Source of the DNA: Pseudomonas sp. Os17
Lineage (GTDB): Bacteria; Pseudomonadota; Gammaproteobacteria; Pseudomonadales; Pseudomonadaceae
Assembly (NCBI RefSeq): GCF_001547895.1
Contig: NZ_AP014627.1
Span: 2,545,501 to 2,609,500 of the forward strand
Reading direction: 5' to 3'
DNA: 64,000 bases
Below, in pieces: positions 34,613 through 43,533 of this stretch. The position numbers and the translations under genes were made by a program. How positions within the stretch are numbered: the first letter of the stretch is position 1; every line of letters starts with the position of its first letter. Under the pieces are notes generated by a model that was given only the letters and a program-made list of their open reading frames with translations, did not search any database and was not told the DNA's origin.

Positions 34613-34764
34613 GCGGCCCGCATCCAGCCATCGGCGTAGCCCCGCAGCAGTGCGTCATGCGCGGTCGACAGCAACAGGCCTGCCGAACCAGCACCTTTCC
34701 TGTGTGCTCAAGCCGGAAGCGGAGGTCGTGCTGGTTACCACAGGGCTCTGGCCGTAGTGGAGAC

Positions 34765-35193
34765 CTAAGGTTTGGCCCGATCCCATCGACACTCCGCCAA
34801 CCGCTGCACATCGGTTCCGCTCTTTTCTCGCCTGTCGATGTCGCCGTCGGCGTTCAGGTAGATATGGGTATGGGGCCATTGCGGGGTGATGCTGATGCAG
34901 TGATTACGCCCCGTGTTCTTGCTCCACCAGGAAAATTCCATGAAGAACTCGTCGTCGGGGAAGAGCACGCCATGATCGGTTGCGCCGCCTCCGGGAAGCA
35001 TTCCTCCTTTATCAATCCGATCCTGGACATTCCAGATGTACCTGAGCTCATCCCGGCCGGCTTGGGAGTAGTGAACATTCAGCCTTGGCAACGCGAAGTC
35101 CCAATGCGTGACCAGCCCAAACAGCAGCGGTATCCAGAGCAGCTTTACGTACCATGGCCGGCGCGTGCTTGCATGGAGGGGCCAGAGTTTCAT
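34765..35193 (-). CDS. Hypothetical membrane-anchored protein
   Basis: A 142-residue protein with one N-terminal membrane segment (WYVKLLWIPLLFGLVTHWDFALP) and a periplasmic domain rich in Trp and His (FFMEFSWWSKNTGRNHCISITPQWPHTHIYL). I know no family. The ATG at 35193 has AAGGA upstream; an ATG two codons earlier is too close to that site. It is followed on its upstream side by an AT-rich segment with toxin debris. Confidence 0.6.
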   Translation of the reverse strand: MKLWPLHASTRRPWYVKLLWIPLLFGLVTHWDFALPRLNVHYSQAGRDELRYIWNVQDRIDKGGMLPGGGATDHGVLFPDDEFFMEFSWWSKNTGRNHCISITPQWPHTHIYLNADGDIDRREKSGTDVQRLAECRWDRAKP

Positions 35194-35291
35194 CTCCATC
35201 CTTTGGGCGTATTTTTTTTGGGGGGCGTGGGTTGAGAGTGGAGACGGCAGTGTCGCAGCCGGTCGTTGTCCACTTCCGGCTGCTGGGCTGA

Positions 35292-35432
35292 ATCGCCCTT
35301 AGCAATATTACGAAAAAATACAACGTTAAGACAGTCGATGAGTTGAAGGCTCTAACTAAAGGTGGCAGATCAACGACGCACAGGAATGATGGCGTTTTGA
35401 AGCATTCTGTAAGTCATGTAAACAAGTTATGA
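35292..35432 (+). pseudogene. C-terminal tail of a lost polymorphic toxin
   Basis: The frame from 35292 to the TGA at 35430 reads IALSNITKKYNVKTVDELK, ALTKGGRSTTHRNDGV and ends HVNKL. There is no start; a stop lies just upstream. AT-rich composition begins here, unlike the sequence to the left. A probable immunity gene follows 31 bp later, so this looks like the end of a toxin gene whose front part has been deleted. Confidence 0.5.
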
Positions 35433-35463
35433 GTAGGCTAGAAATGGAAGATGGAGCCACACA

Positions 35464-35925
35464 ATGATTGATAGTATAGAAGTTAAAGAGTTTGATGATC
35501 TGGAGGGGCAGTTGCTTGATGCGAATGTTTCTTATGGCGAGATGGCGCGTGAGTACGCTAGTTATCTAATGGGTCTTATCCAAAGAGGTGAATTAAAATC
35601 TATTGCTGCCAGCAAGTTGGAAAAGTTGGTGCCGTTTTTGAAAGAGGCCATCTTGCGCGAGCGTATCGAAAGTGATGAGGTACTTCGAAAGAAGCTCACT
35701 GTCGATCTCTGGAAAATGGAGCAGCAAAGTCGCAAGGAAGATGAAGATTTTGCAAATTTCATCCGAGGTGTGCTCTATTGCTATGGTACAGAGGAGGTTT
35801 GGGAAGAGGAGGGCGATTGTCCAACCCCTATCTATCTTTACTTTTTGATCCTGAAAAAAATATTGCCGGGTCTGAGGAAAGATTTTATTAGTAGTTTTAA
35901 TCGATTCCTTGGAGGGCGCAGCTAA
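35464..35925 (+). CDS. Hypothetical soluble protein, possible immunity protein
   Basis: A 153-residue acidic, helical protein (many Glu, Asp and Lys; EEVWEEEGDCPTPIYLYF near the C-terminus). No known family. GGAG lies seven bases before the ATG. Codons are AT-rich, as in the toxin tail directly upstream, which suggests they arrived together. Small acidic proteins right after a toxin C-terminus are commonly immunity proteins; that is inference here. Confidence 0.65.
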   Translation: MIDSIEVKEFDDLEGQLLDANVSYGEMAREYASYLMGLIQRGELKSIAASKLEKLVPFLKEAILRERIESDEVLRKKLTVDLWKMEQQSRKEDEDFANFIRGVLYCYGTEEVWEEEGDCPTPIYLYFLILKKILPGLRKDFISSFNRFLGGRS

Positions 35926-36289
35926 GCCATTCTCTGTTTTTTTGTCGGGCTCAGATAATAATGGCTGGAGAGAATCTCTCCAGCATTACTTAGGCCAGAA
36001 CTACAAAGATAGTGCAATCGGTTCATAAGAAGTTTTAATCGCAAGGCTCAAAACACAACCCCGGACTAATACACAATGCAGGTTGGACAATAGTGGGGGC
36101 GGCTTATGTTCTTGAGGGGCTACCGGGCATCTTGTAATCCGCGATCAATGAGTCAAACCTGGCCACCAAGCCGGCCGAGCCTGCTGCCATTGCAGCGGTC
36201 GACTCACTGGCGCGGTCAGCACCGTTCAGCGCCTTTGAAAATCACCTTGGCCCCGCTGAAGCGGGGCAGTCCGTGCGTTCTCCTCGATA
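35926..36289. other. Interval without a recognised gene, with a GC hairpin
   Basis: The left part is AT-rich like the preceding gene; the right part returns to host composition. The perfect hairpin GCCCCGC-TGAA-GCGGGGC at 36250-36267 lies just past the stop of the leftward rocS1 gene and may terminate it, though the T-run is poor. No gene seen. Confidence 0.45.
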
Positions 36290-39200
36290 TCACCCGGCAA
36301 GTGGTGCCGATCCGTCGTACTGCTCAAGCAGCTGCTGTTCAAGGGTCACGATGGCCTGTTTAACCTGCTCAACACAGTCGCTCACCAGGGGCATGTTCAG
36401 GTCGGGGCTCTGACAGGCATCTTCCAATTGCCGGCAGCTCTCCACCAGTTGCTCGCCCTTGACGACTCGCGCAGCCCCCTTGATGCGATGCGCCAACTCG
36501 GACAGCTCCGCTGTTGCTTGGTCGCGGAGCAGTGTCTCCAGGGTCTGCAGGTCGGTGCGATTGTTGCTGAGCAGTTCACTGAGGATGTGTTGCAGCATGG
36601 TCGGCTCGCTGCCCACCAGGGTATGCAGGGACTCCAGGTCGAATACCTGTGGGGATTGGCTGCTGACGCGTTCTTCCGGCGGCAGGGGCGCGCGTTCCTC
36701 TTCCTCGACCTGACCCAGGGCCAACAGGCGCGCTTCCAGTTCATCCAGGCTGATGGGCTTGATCAGGCAGTCATTCATTCCGGCCAGGATGCAACGCTCC
36801 ACTTCCTCGGGCTGGGCGTCGGCGGTCAGGCCGATGATCACGATCGGTTCGTGATGGCTGTCGCGTTCATCCTGACGAATCGAGCGGGCCAGTTCGGCAC
36901 CGTTCATGACGGGCATGTGGCAGTCGGTGATGATCAGGTCAAAGGCGTGCTCGCGCCAGAGCTTGAGTGCCTCCTGTCCATTCTTCGCTTCGATTACGTC
37001 GTGCCCGAGAAACGCCAGTTGCTGTCCCAGGACCTGACGGTTCACCGGGTGATCGTCCACCACCAGAATCTGCAGGCGGTACATCTGCCGTCGCTGAAGG
37101 TTAGGCACAGGTTCGGCGGCGGCCAGGCGCTCCAGCGCTTGAAGGCGAAGATCCACTTCCACCTGGGTGCCCTGGCCCAGGGTGCTGTTCATCGTCACAG
37201 TGCCGCCCATCATTTCGCACAGGGAGCGACAGATCACCAGTCCCAGGCCGGTGCCTTCGGTATTGAGCACATTGCGCTCGACCTGGGCAAAAGGTTGGAA
37301 CAGGCGCTGCTGGTTGCTCGCAGAGATGCCTATTCCCGAGTCTTCGACCCGCAGTTTGACCTGCAGCAACGACTGCTCCAGCAGATCGCCGGTGATGCTC
37401 ACCTTGATGAAACCGGACTCGGTGAACTTGATGGCGTTGCTCAACAGGTTGGAAAGAATCTGCTTGAAGCGCATGCCGTCTACCAGCACATCGCAATTGA
37501 TGCTGGAGTCGATTTCGAGGATCAGGCTCAGGCATTTCTGTCGCGCCAGGCCTTCGAACACTCGGGCTGTTGATTCCACCAGCTCGCGCAGGTTGGCGCG
37601 TTTGGGTGAAAGGCTCAGGCGCCCCGACTCGATGCGGGCGATGTCGAGAATATCGCCAATCAGGTCCAGCAGGCTCTTGGCAGAGCTGTAGGCAATTTCG
37701 ATGCTGGAGCGCTCAATCCGGTCGCTGTCGGCCCGTTTGAGCGCCAGTTCCAGAATGCCGATGATCGCGTTCATGGGGGTGCGGATTTCATGACTCATGG
37801 TGGCCAGGAACGTGGTCTTGGTGCGACTGGCCTGGTCGGCCAGGTTCTTCGCCTCTTTCAACTCCTGGACCAGATGGCGATGTTTGGTGATGTCCAGCCA
37901 GCCGCAGATAACGCCTTTGGTGACGCCATTGCTGTCCTGGAAGGGTTGGATCCAGTGATCGATCCAGACCTCCTTGCCCTGCAATTTGACCTGGTACACC
38001 GAGCTGATGGTCTGGCCGTCGCGCACCGCTTGCAGGTAGCTGTGATGCAGGTCGGACTGGGCCGAGAAATGCTCCTCGGGCAGCTGTTGCACGGATTTGT
38101 GCAGAACCTGGTCGGCGCTCAGGCCGACACTCTGCAGGTAGCTGCGGTTGCACGAGAGCATGTTGCCGTCCATGTCACGTATGTAGAGAACCGGAGGCAT
38201 GTTTTCGGCCAGGGCCTCGATGAAGCGCAACTGGTCGTTCAGGGTTTTCTCGGCCTTGACCCGACGTCGCAGATAGAAGGCCCAGGTCAGGGTCAGCACC
38301 AGCAGGAGTGCCGCGGCGGCGATGATTTCGGCGATCAGCAGCGCATAGTCGCGCCAGGTTTCGCCACTCATGCCCGGTGGTGAGCGCCAGTGGTTGGCGA
38401 TGGCGTTCAGATCGTCCGCCGGAAGACTGAGCAGGGCCTTGTCGAGTATGGACTGCAGCTCCGAGTCGCTGCGGCGCAGGGCAAAGCTGGCGGTTGCCCG
38501 ATTGGTGTGGATCAGGTCGGCGATGCTCAGGCGATTGTGAAACAGGCGGACAATGTAGTAGCGAGCGGCCGGCAACGACACCACGGCGGCATCGGCGCTG
38601 CCGTCATAGACCTTGTTCATGGCATCCAGGGAAGCACTGGCCTCGATCAGTTGCGTGCGCGGATAGAGGTCGCGCAGATGTTGCAGGGTCACGTGACCTG
38701 ATGGCACGGCAATACGCTTGCCTGCCAGATCCTCTGCTGTCAGCACCTGGTCCTGCATGCCACTGGGGGTGATCAGGACAAAGGGACTGGTCAAGAAGGG
38801 CCGGGTGAAACGTAGCTTGTCCTCGCGTTGCGGGCTGGCCGTCATGATGGCCATGTCCGCCTCGCCGTTGCTCATGGCTTCAATCTGTTGCGGATAGCTG
38901 CCGTTGCGCACCGTCACCTGGAAATGCAGGCCGGTGCGCTGCGAGATGATCTCCAGCAATTCGGCCGCGACTCCGGAGAACACCCCGTTGGCGTCGAAGA
39001 ATGCCGCGGGAGCCAGGTCATCGTTGATGATCAGGCGTATCACCGGGTGACGCTCGATCCAGCGTGATTCTTCTGGGGTCAGCACAATCTTTTCGCCGGT
39101 GGGCACGAAACCGCTGCCAACCCAGCGCTGACTCAGATTGTTCAGTTTTTCCTTGCCGATGGCCTCGATGCTGCGGTCAAGGATGCGCTGAAGACGGGCG

Positions 39201-39937
39201 TTGTCCTTGTTGATCGCATAGCCATAGCCACCCGTCGCCAAGTCAACGAAGCGCTCGAATTTGAGAAAACCGTAGTAAGAGCGATTGATCTGGAAGTAGG
39301 CGCTGAGTACATCGTCCAGGTACATGTCGGCGTGACCGAATGCAGCAGCGGCCAGGGCTTCGTTGTGGGTGGGATAGATCATCAGGTGGGCACGAGGAAA
39401 GCGCGACTGCGCTTCGTCGCTGTGTTCCTTGACCACGGAGACTCGCAGCCCGGCCAGGTTTGCCGGGGACTGGCGCAACTCGTCGTTGCGCTTGAACAAG
39501 GCCAGCCGCCCATCGGCGAACGGTTGGGTGAACCTGAGCGCATCGCTGGATTGCCCGGGGCCGTTGTAGCTGCCCATCAAGTCGATGGAGGAGGCCTGCA
39601 GCGCCTGTAGGGCCTGTTCGCGGGTGGCGAAGGGAACCACCGTGATGCCGACTCCGAGCATCTGCCCGATCAATGAACTGACGTCCGCCGTAATGCCTTC
39701 GTAGTGACTGTCGTTGTAGTCGACATTGAAGGGGGGCGACTCTTGTACGACCACGCCGATTTTCAACTCCGACTTTTGACGCAGCCAGTGCCAGTCCTCT
39801 TGTTCAAGTACCAGCTCGCGGTGATCGAGACGCACCGCGCTGTACAGAGTATTGGGCAATAGCGGGGCTTGGGCCGCTGCCGTCTGAGGCGCGATGCTCA
39901 CCCAGCAGATAAGTAGCCATATAAGTCGTAAGGGCAT
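36290..39937 (-). CDS. rocS1: BvgS-like hybrid sensor kinase
   Basis: A 1215-residue hybrid kinase. After a signal peptide come two periplasmic SBP_bac_3 (Venus-flytrap) domains (about 60-290, starting LKIGVVVQESPPFN, and 295-515, starting IRLIINDDLAPAAFF), a membrane helix near 530-552, a PAS domain (LRFIEALAENMPPVLYIRD), HisKA with SHEIRTPMNAIIGILE, HATPase with GTGLGLVICRS, a receiver (DCHMPVMNG) and an Hpt domain (ELAHRIKGAARVVKG). Layout, size and the neighbouring rocR/rocA1 genes match P. aeruginosa RocS1 (SadS). The ATG at 39937 fits the signal peptide; the longer frame does not. It follows rocR by 97 bp. Confidence 0.92.
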   Translation of the reverse strand: MPLRLIWLLICWVSIAPQTAAAQAPLLPNTLYSAVRLDHRELVLEQEDWHWLRQKSELKIGVVVQESPPFNVDYNDSHYEGITADVSSLIGQMLGVGITVVPFATREQALQALQASSIDLMGSYNGPGQSSDALRFTQPFADGRLALFKRNDELRQSPANLAGLRVSVVKEHSDEAQSRFPRAHLMIYPTHNEALAAAAFGHADMYLDDVLSAYFQINRSYYGFLKFERFVDLATGGYGYAINKDNARLQRILDRSIEAIGKEKLNNLSQRWVGSGFVPTGEKIVLTPEESRWIERHPVIRLIINDDLAPAAFFDANGVFSGVAAELLEIISQRTGLHFQVTVRNGSYPQQIEAMSNGEADMAIMTASPQREDKLRFTRPFLTSPFVLITPSGMQDQVLTAEDLAGKRIAVPSGHVTLQHLRDLYPRTQLIEASASLDAMNKVYDGSADAAVVSLPAARYYIVRLFHNRLSIADLIHTNRATASFALRRSDSELQSILDKALLSLPADDLNAIANHWRSPPGMSGETWRDYALLIAEIIAAAALLLVLTLTWAFYLRRRVKAEKTLNDQLRFIEALAENMPPVLYIRDMDGNMLSCNRSYLQSVGLSADQVLHKSVQQLPEEHFSAQSDLHHSYLQAVRDGQTISSVYQVKLQGKEVWIDHWIQPFQDSNGVTKGVICGWLDITKHRHLVQELKEAKNLADQASRTKTTFLATMSHEIRTPMNAIIGILELALKRADSDRIERSSIEIAYSSAKSLLDLIGDILDIARIESGRLSLSPKRANLRELVESTARVFEGLARQKCLSLILEIDSSINCDVLVDGMRFKQILSNLLSNAIKFTESGFIKVSITGDLLEQSLLQVKLRVEDSGIGISASNQQRLFQPFAQVERNVLNTEGTGLGLVICRSLCEMMGGTVTMNSTLGQGTQVEVDLRLQALERLAAAEPVPNLQRRQMYRLQILVVDDHPVNRQVLGQQLAFLGHDVIEAKNGQEALKLWREHAFDLIITDCHMPVMNGAELARSIRQDERDSHHEPIVIIGLTADAQPEEVERCILAGMNDCLIKPISLDELEARLLALGQVEEEERAPLPPEERVSSQSPQVFDLESLHTLVGSEPTMLQHILSELLSNNRTDLQTLETLLRDQATAELSELAHRIKGAARVVKGEQLVESCRQLEDACQSPDLNMPLVSDCVEQVKQAIVTLEQQLLEQYDGSAPLAG

Positions 39938-40034
39938 GGTGTCTTCAAACAATGGGGGAGGCTTGGTTGAGGCGAAAGCTCTGGAGGCACAGGGTGAAAA
40001 TAGTAGCTGGCACTGCTTGCTTTGGCCTATCAAT

Positions 40035-41234
40035 TTAAGTCGTTGGCGGGGTATTCGAGTGCTTGTTGCAATAGGCGATGAAGTGGCTTTCCGGCATGGG
40101 ACGGGCAAATAGAAAACCCTGGGCAAGCGAGCCCCCCAACTTCACCAGTTGCTCTTGCTGCTCATGGGTTTCCACTCCTTCGATGATCACTTTCATTCCC
40201 AGGGCGCTCCCCAGGGCCAGGGTATGGCGGATGATGGCGTGGCTTGCCGGGTGATGATTCATCTTGCGCACGAAGTTGCCGTCCAGCTTGATTTGGTTGA
40301 CGGGCAGTTCGCAGAGGCGCTGCAGGGAAGCGAAGCCGGCGCCGAAGTCGTCCATGGCCAGACCGCAGCCCATCAGCCGTAGGCGCACCAGGTTTTCCAG
40401 GCTGTAGGCAGACGCCTCCATCACGCAGGTTTCGCTGATTTCAAAGGTGATGCAACTTGAAGGCACCTGGCAGAGCGTCAACAAGGAAGTGACCGACTCA
40501 GTCAGCGTCGGGGAGGACAGTTGCGAAGGGTGCAAGTTGAAGGAAAAGTTCAGCGCAAGGTTCTTTCTCGCCAGTTTGCGACGCAGGGCCAGGCCTTGAT
40601 CGAACAATTGCCAGAACAGTCGATCCAGCAGGTTGTGCTCTTCCATGATGTTCAGGAAGTGTGACGGCGGCAGCACGCCCAGTTGAGGGTGGTTCCAGCG
40701 CGCCAGGGTTTCGGCGCCTTGCAGGATTGCGGTATCGAGGGTGACCTTGGGTTGGTAGTAGGGCTCGAACTCACCGTTGTCCAGGCCGCGCACCACATCA
40801 CTCAGGCTCGGCAGCGCAATGCGCTTGAGCGGGCTGGCCAGATCATGGCGTAGGGACTGGTATCGGTTCAGCAACGTGGTCAGACGCTCCAGGTTGAAGG
40901 GTTTGCCCAGGCTTCCAAGATAATCCAGGCCCAGGCGCTTGATCATGGCCACGGCGGTGTTGCGCAGCGCCAGATCAATCTGGCTGCAAAGGATGACCGA
41001 GCGCAGTTTGCCGCTGTGACTGGCGAGACGAAGGAAGGCCAGGCCGTCCATGCCGGGCATCTTCAAGTCGCAGATGGCAATGTCCATGGCTTCACAACTT
41101 TCCAGCAGCGCCAGTGCCTGACTGCCACTGCTGGCTTCATGAATCTGTCCCGGTATCACTTTCCTTAATGCGGTGAGGGTGACCAGGCGTTGCAGGGGTT
41201 CATCTTCCACAACTAGAACGTTCAGGTGCTGCAT
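40035..41234 (-). CDS. rocR: Receiver-EAL cyclic-di-GMP phosphodiesterase
   Basis: A 399-residue protein with a receiver domain (phospho-Asp in IAICDLKMPGMDG) and an EAL domain. The family's EAL tripeptide is ETL here (GAETLARW). The other catalytic residues appear intact: Asn in FNLHPSQ, Glu pair in TFEISET, DDFGAG, Lys in IKLDGNF, Glu in IIEGVET and Gln in AQGFLFARP. So it should hydrolyse c-di-GMP. It matches RocR (SadR), which opposes RocA1 output in P. aeruginosa. First gene of the leftward rocR-rocS1 pair. Confidence 0.92.
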   Translation of the reverse strand: MQHLNVLVVEDEPLQRLVTLTALRKVIPGQIHEASSGSQALALLESCEAMDIAICDLKMPGMDGLAFLRLASHSGKLRSVILCSQIDLALRNTAVAMIKRLGLDYLGSLGKPFNLERLTTLLNRYQSLRHDLASPLKRIALPSLSDVVRGLDNGEFEPYYQPKVTLDTAILQGAETLARWNHPQLGVLPPSHFLNIMEEHNLLDRLFWQLFDQGLALRRKLARKNLALNFSFNLHPSQLSSPTLTESVTSLLTLCQVPSSCITFEISETCVMEASAYSLENLVRLRLMGCGLAMDDFGAGFASLQRLCELPVNQIKLDGNFVRKMNHHPASHAIIRHTLALGSALGMKVIIEGVETHEQQEQLVKLGGSLAQGFLFARPMPESHFIAYCNKHSNTPPTT

Positions 41235-41314
41235 TGCTGGCTCGCGTCGTTTATCCGTTGGGTATCTTGCTTAAGCCATTTGGGGTGGGTCTATTAGATG
41301 CATCTTCATGGCTT

Positions 41315-41330
41315 GTGGGAAATTTCCTAC
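41315..41330. promoter_or_regulatory. Palindromic site in the rocR/rocA1 intergenic region
   Basis: GTGGGAAATTTCCTAC is an almost perfect dyad, 119 bp before rocA1 and 81 bp before rocR. Related sequences stand before both fimbrial transcription units (42199 and 44736). A NarL/LuxR-type dimer such as RocA1 would recognise such a site. Confidence 0.5.
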
Positions 41331-41332
41331 TG

Positions 41333-41357
41333 AAAAATCAGAGCATCTGATTTTTTC
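41333..41357 (+). terminator. Hairpin with T-run in the rocA1 leader
   Basis: AAAAATCAGA (41333-41342) and TCTGATTTTT (41346-41355) form a perfect ten-base-pair stem with a three-base loop, ending in a T-run. It lies about 92 bp upstream of rocA1 inside its presumed promoter region and could act as an attenuator or as a terminator of rocR-divergent noise. Confidence 0.5.
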
Positions 41358-41448
41358 AATGATCATCAATCAGCACTTGTAACTCGGGTCGATTCCGGGG
41401 AATTTGCCCCGCTCGCAATGGCTGCCCGGCGGCAAGTTCTAAGGTGAA

Positions 41449-42087
41449 ATGACATTTATGCACAGCGTATTAATAGTGGATGATCATCCCGTCGTTCGAC
41501 TGGCGGTGAAGGTTCTGCTGGAAAAGCACGAGATGCAGGTGGTGGGCGAAACCGATAACGGGCTGGATGCGCTAGAGCTGGTGCGTGAGCATGTTCCGGA
41601 TGTGGTGATTCTGGATATCGGCATTCCCAAACTCGATGGTCTCAAGGTGCTGTCCCGGATCAAGGCACTGGGTTTGCCCACCGAGGTATTGGTGCTGACA
41701 TCGCAGTCTGTCGAGAGCTTTTGCAAACGCTGCATCCAGCTTGGCGCTCGAGGCTTCGTCAACAAGGAAGAAGACCTGAGCAATCTGGTGGTGGCCCTGA
41801 ACGCGGTGCTGGCCGGCTACACCTTTTATCCTTCCCAGGTGACCGATGTGTCCAGGTCGGCGGCCGAGCAGTTGTCCGAGACCGAGCTGATTGGCTCGCT
41901 GACCGATCGGGAAATGATCGTGCTGCAGTATCTGGCTCAGGGATATTCCAACAAGGCCATCAGCGAAAAGCTGTTTCTCAGCAACAAGACCGTCAGTACC
42001 TACAAGGCTCGCTTGTTGCAGAAGCTCGGTCTGGGCTCGCAAGTCGGCCTGGCGGAGTTCGCCAAGCGCCATGGGCTGATTCCCTGA
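41449..42087 (+). CDS. rocA1: NarL/LuxR-family response regulator
   Basis: A 212-residue regulator with receiver domain (IVDDHPVVRLAVKVLLE, phospho-Asp in VVILDIGIPKLDG) and a LuxR-type helix-turn-helix (LTDREMIVLQYLAQGYSNKAISEKLFLSNKTVSTYKARLLQKL, residues about 150-195). It matches RocA1 (SadA), the DNA-binding output of the RocS1 phosphorelay. AAGG precedes the ATG at 41449; the ATG at 41458 (MHSVLIVDD) is also possible. The gene directly after it is a fimbrial chaperone, so its likely targets are next door. Confidence 0.92.
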   Translation: MTFMHSVLIVDDHPVVRLAVKVLLEKHEMQVVGETDNGLDALELVREHVPDVVILDIGIPKLDGLKVLSRIKALGLPTEVLVLTSQSVESFCKRCIQLGARGFVNKEEDLSNLVVALNAVLAGYTFYPSQVTDVSRSAAEQLSETELIGSLTDREMIVLQYLAQGYSNKAISEKLFLSNKTVSTYKARLLQKLGLGSQVGLAEFAKRHGLIP

Positions 42088-42198
42088 AAGATGGCAAAGC
42101 GGCAATGCTGATACTCGGCCGCTCAGTTTGAACGGCCGGGTGGCTGTGCATCTTGTTAAGCAAGTTACCGAGTTGTTGCAGAGACTTTCCTTAGTTGT

Positions 42199-42214
42199 GT
42201 AGGAAATTTCGCAA
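42199..42214. promoter_or_regulatory. Palindromic site before the first fimbrial operon
   Basis: GTAGGAAATTTCGCAA agrees at 13 of 16 positions with the reverse complement of the roc intergenic site. It lies 66-81 bp before the chaperone ATG at 42280. Proposed binding site of RocA1 or another regulator common to the three regions. Confidence 0.5.
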
Positions 42215-42279
42215 TGATAAAGGCCTTGCCTGTTTAATAGACTTTGTCGGTATCAAGAAACTTGACTGCAACTTTTATC

Positions 42280-43032
42280 ATGATTAAACCACGCACGTTC
42301 ATTGCGTTATTTTTTGCTCTTTTTCAGGCGCAGGCGATCGCAGCTCTGGCGCTCGGCAGTTCGCGGGTCATCATTCAGGCGCCGCAGACCCGTGCCGTGG
42401 TGATGGTGCATAACCGTTCCCCCCATAGCCCTTATCTGGCCCAGTCCTGGATCGAGGATGCGCAAGGGCACAAGCCTGAACGCTCGCCAGTGGTTGCCTT
42501 GCCGCCAATTCAGCGATTGGAGGCGATGCAGGGCAATCAGTTGAACATACGGGTGCTGCCACGGGTGGCCGATCTGCCCCAGGACCGCGAAACATTGTTT
42601 TATCTCAATGTGCGTGAAGTCCCGCCGCGCAGTGAAGGCCAAGAAGGCATTCAGATCGCTCTGCAACGGCGGATAAAAGTCATTTATCGGCCGCAAAGAA
42701 TACGCCCGCTCAACGTCGGCATCACCAGTCCCTGGCTGTCCGCCTTGACCTTGTCCAGGCAAGAGAGCGGGCGTTTTCAGCTTAACAATGCCACTCCCTA
42801 TCATGTGACCATCATCGAGGCCTTCAATGATGCGTCCGGGGCATCGCCTGTTGCGGACTTCAAGCCCATGGAAATACCGCCCTATAGCGCGCATCGCCTT
42901 GAAGGCAGGATCGCGCCGGGCGTTCAGCAGCCAGCATTGGTCTACATCAATGATTTTGGTGGGCGTGGGCAACTCAGTTTCGACTGCCGGGAGGACTCGT
43001 GCACCGTCATGAAAAACGCTACTCGTTCATGA
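42280..43032 (+). CDS. Fimbrial periplasmic chaperone 1 (PapD/CupB2-like)
   Basis: A 250-residue chaperone with a signal peptide (MIKPRTFIALFFALFQAQAIAA). Its two Ig-like domains carry the invariant Arg in GSSRVIIQAP and Lys in RRIKVIYRP that anchor subunit C-termini; the F1-G1 edge strand is DRETLFYLNVREVPP. It donates a strand to subunits in the periplasm and delivers them to the usher. Last residues overlap the next gene by four bases. RBS is weak for the ATG at 42280; a TTG at 42244 would extend it by 12 residues. Confidence 0.88.
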   Translation: MIKPRTFIALFFALFQAQAIAALALGSSRVIIQAPQTRAVVMVHNRSPHSPYLAQSWIEDAQGHKPERSPVVALPPIQRLEAMQGNQLNIRVLPRVADLPQDRETLFYLNVREVPPRSEGQEGIQIALQRRIKVIYRPQRIRPLNVGITSPWLSALTLSRQESGRFQLNNATPYHVTIIEAFNDASGASPVADFKPMEIPPYSAHRLEGRIAPGVQQPALVYINDFGGRGQLSFDCREDSCTVMKNATRS

Positions 43033-43526
43033 GACGGGTCAGTCTGATTGGAGGGGCGCTGATCGGTCTGTCTGCTCTGTCGATGACGGGAAACGTACAG
43101 GCCGCAACTCCAGGTGGGCTGTATGTACTTGTGCACTTTGAAGTTTTCGAGCCCGCCAACTGCAGCGTCAATATTCTTCAAACAAGAATAGATTTTGCCG
43201 AGGTCAAGACTGACGCTGTCAATGGTCGTGAGGGTGCGCGAAAAATTCCTTATCGGATCAGTTGCAGGAACTCCTCCCAGTCACCCGCACTCAAGTTGAA
43301 GTTTGTCGGTACTTCCGGTTTCAGCTCTGACGTGTTGTGGACCAATCTCAGCAATCTTGGCGTGCGCTTTCTGGTAGATGGCAAGCAACACCCCCTCAAC
43401 AGAGAGTTCTCGGTGAACTACGCCTCTCCTCCGACGCTGGAGGCTGTGCTGGATGCGAAGCCTGGCAGCGTTTTGAAAGCAGGCGCCTTTGCTACCGGTG
43501 CCGTGCTAGTTATTACTCAGGAGTAA
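43029..43526 (+). CDS. Fimbrial minor subunit
   Basis: A 165-residue exported protein (signal MRRVSLIGGALIGLSALSMTGNVQA). It has the single disulfide of pilin domains (NCSVNIL ... ISCRNSS), a C-terminal FATGAVLVITQE beta-strand suited to donor-strand exchange, and a length usual for adaptor/minor subunits. Similar in plan to the subunit at 49196 (IPYRISC and IPYQIKC). Starts within the chaperone stop codon. Second gene of fimbrial unit 1. Confidence 0.8.
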   Translation: MRRVSLIGGALIGLSALSMTGNVQAATPGGLYVLVHFEVFEPANCSVNILQTRIDFAEVKTDAVNGREGARKIPYRISCRNSSQSPALKLKFVGTSGFSSDVLWTNLSNLGVRFLVDGKQHPLNREFSVNYASPPTLEAVLDAKPGSVLKAGAFATGAVLVITQE

Positions 43527-43533
43527 GCGCCCT

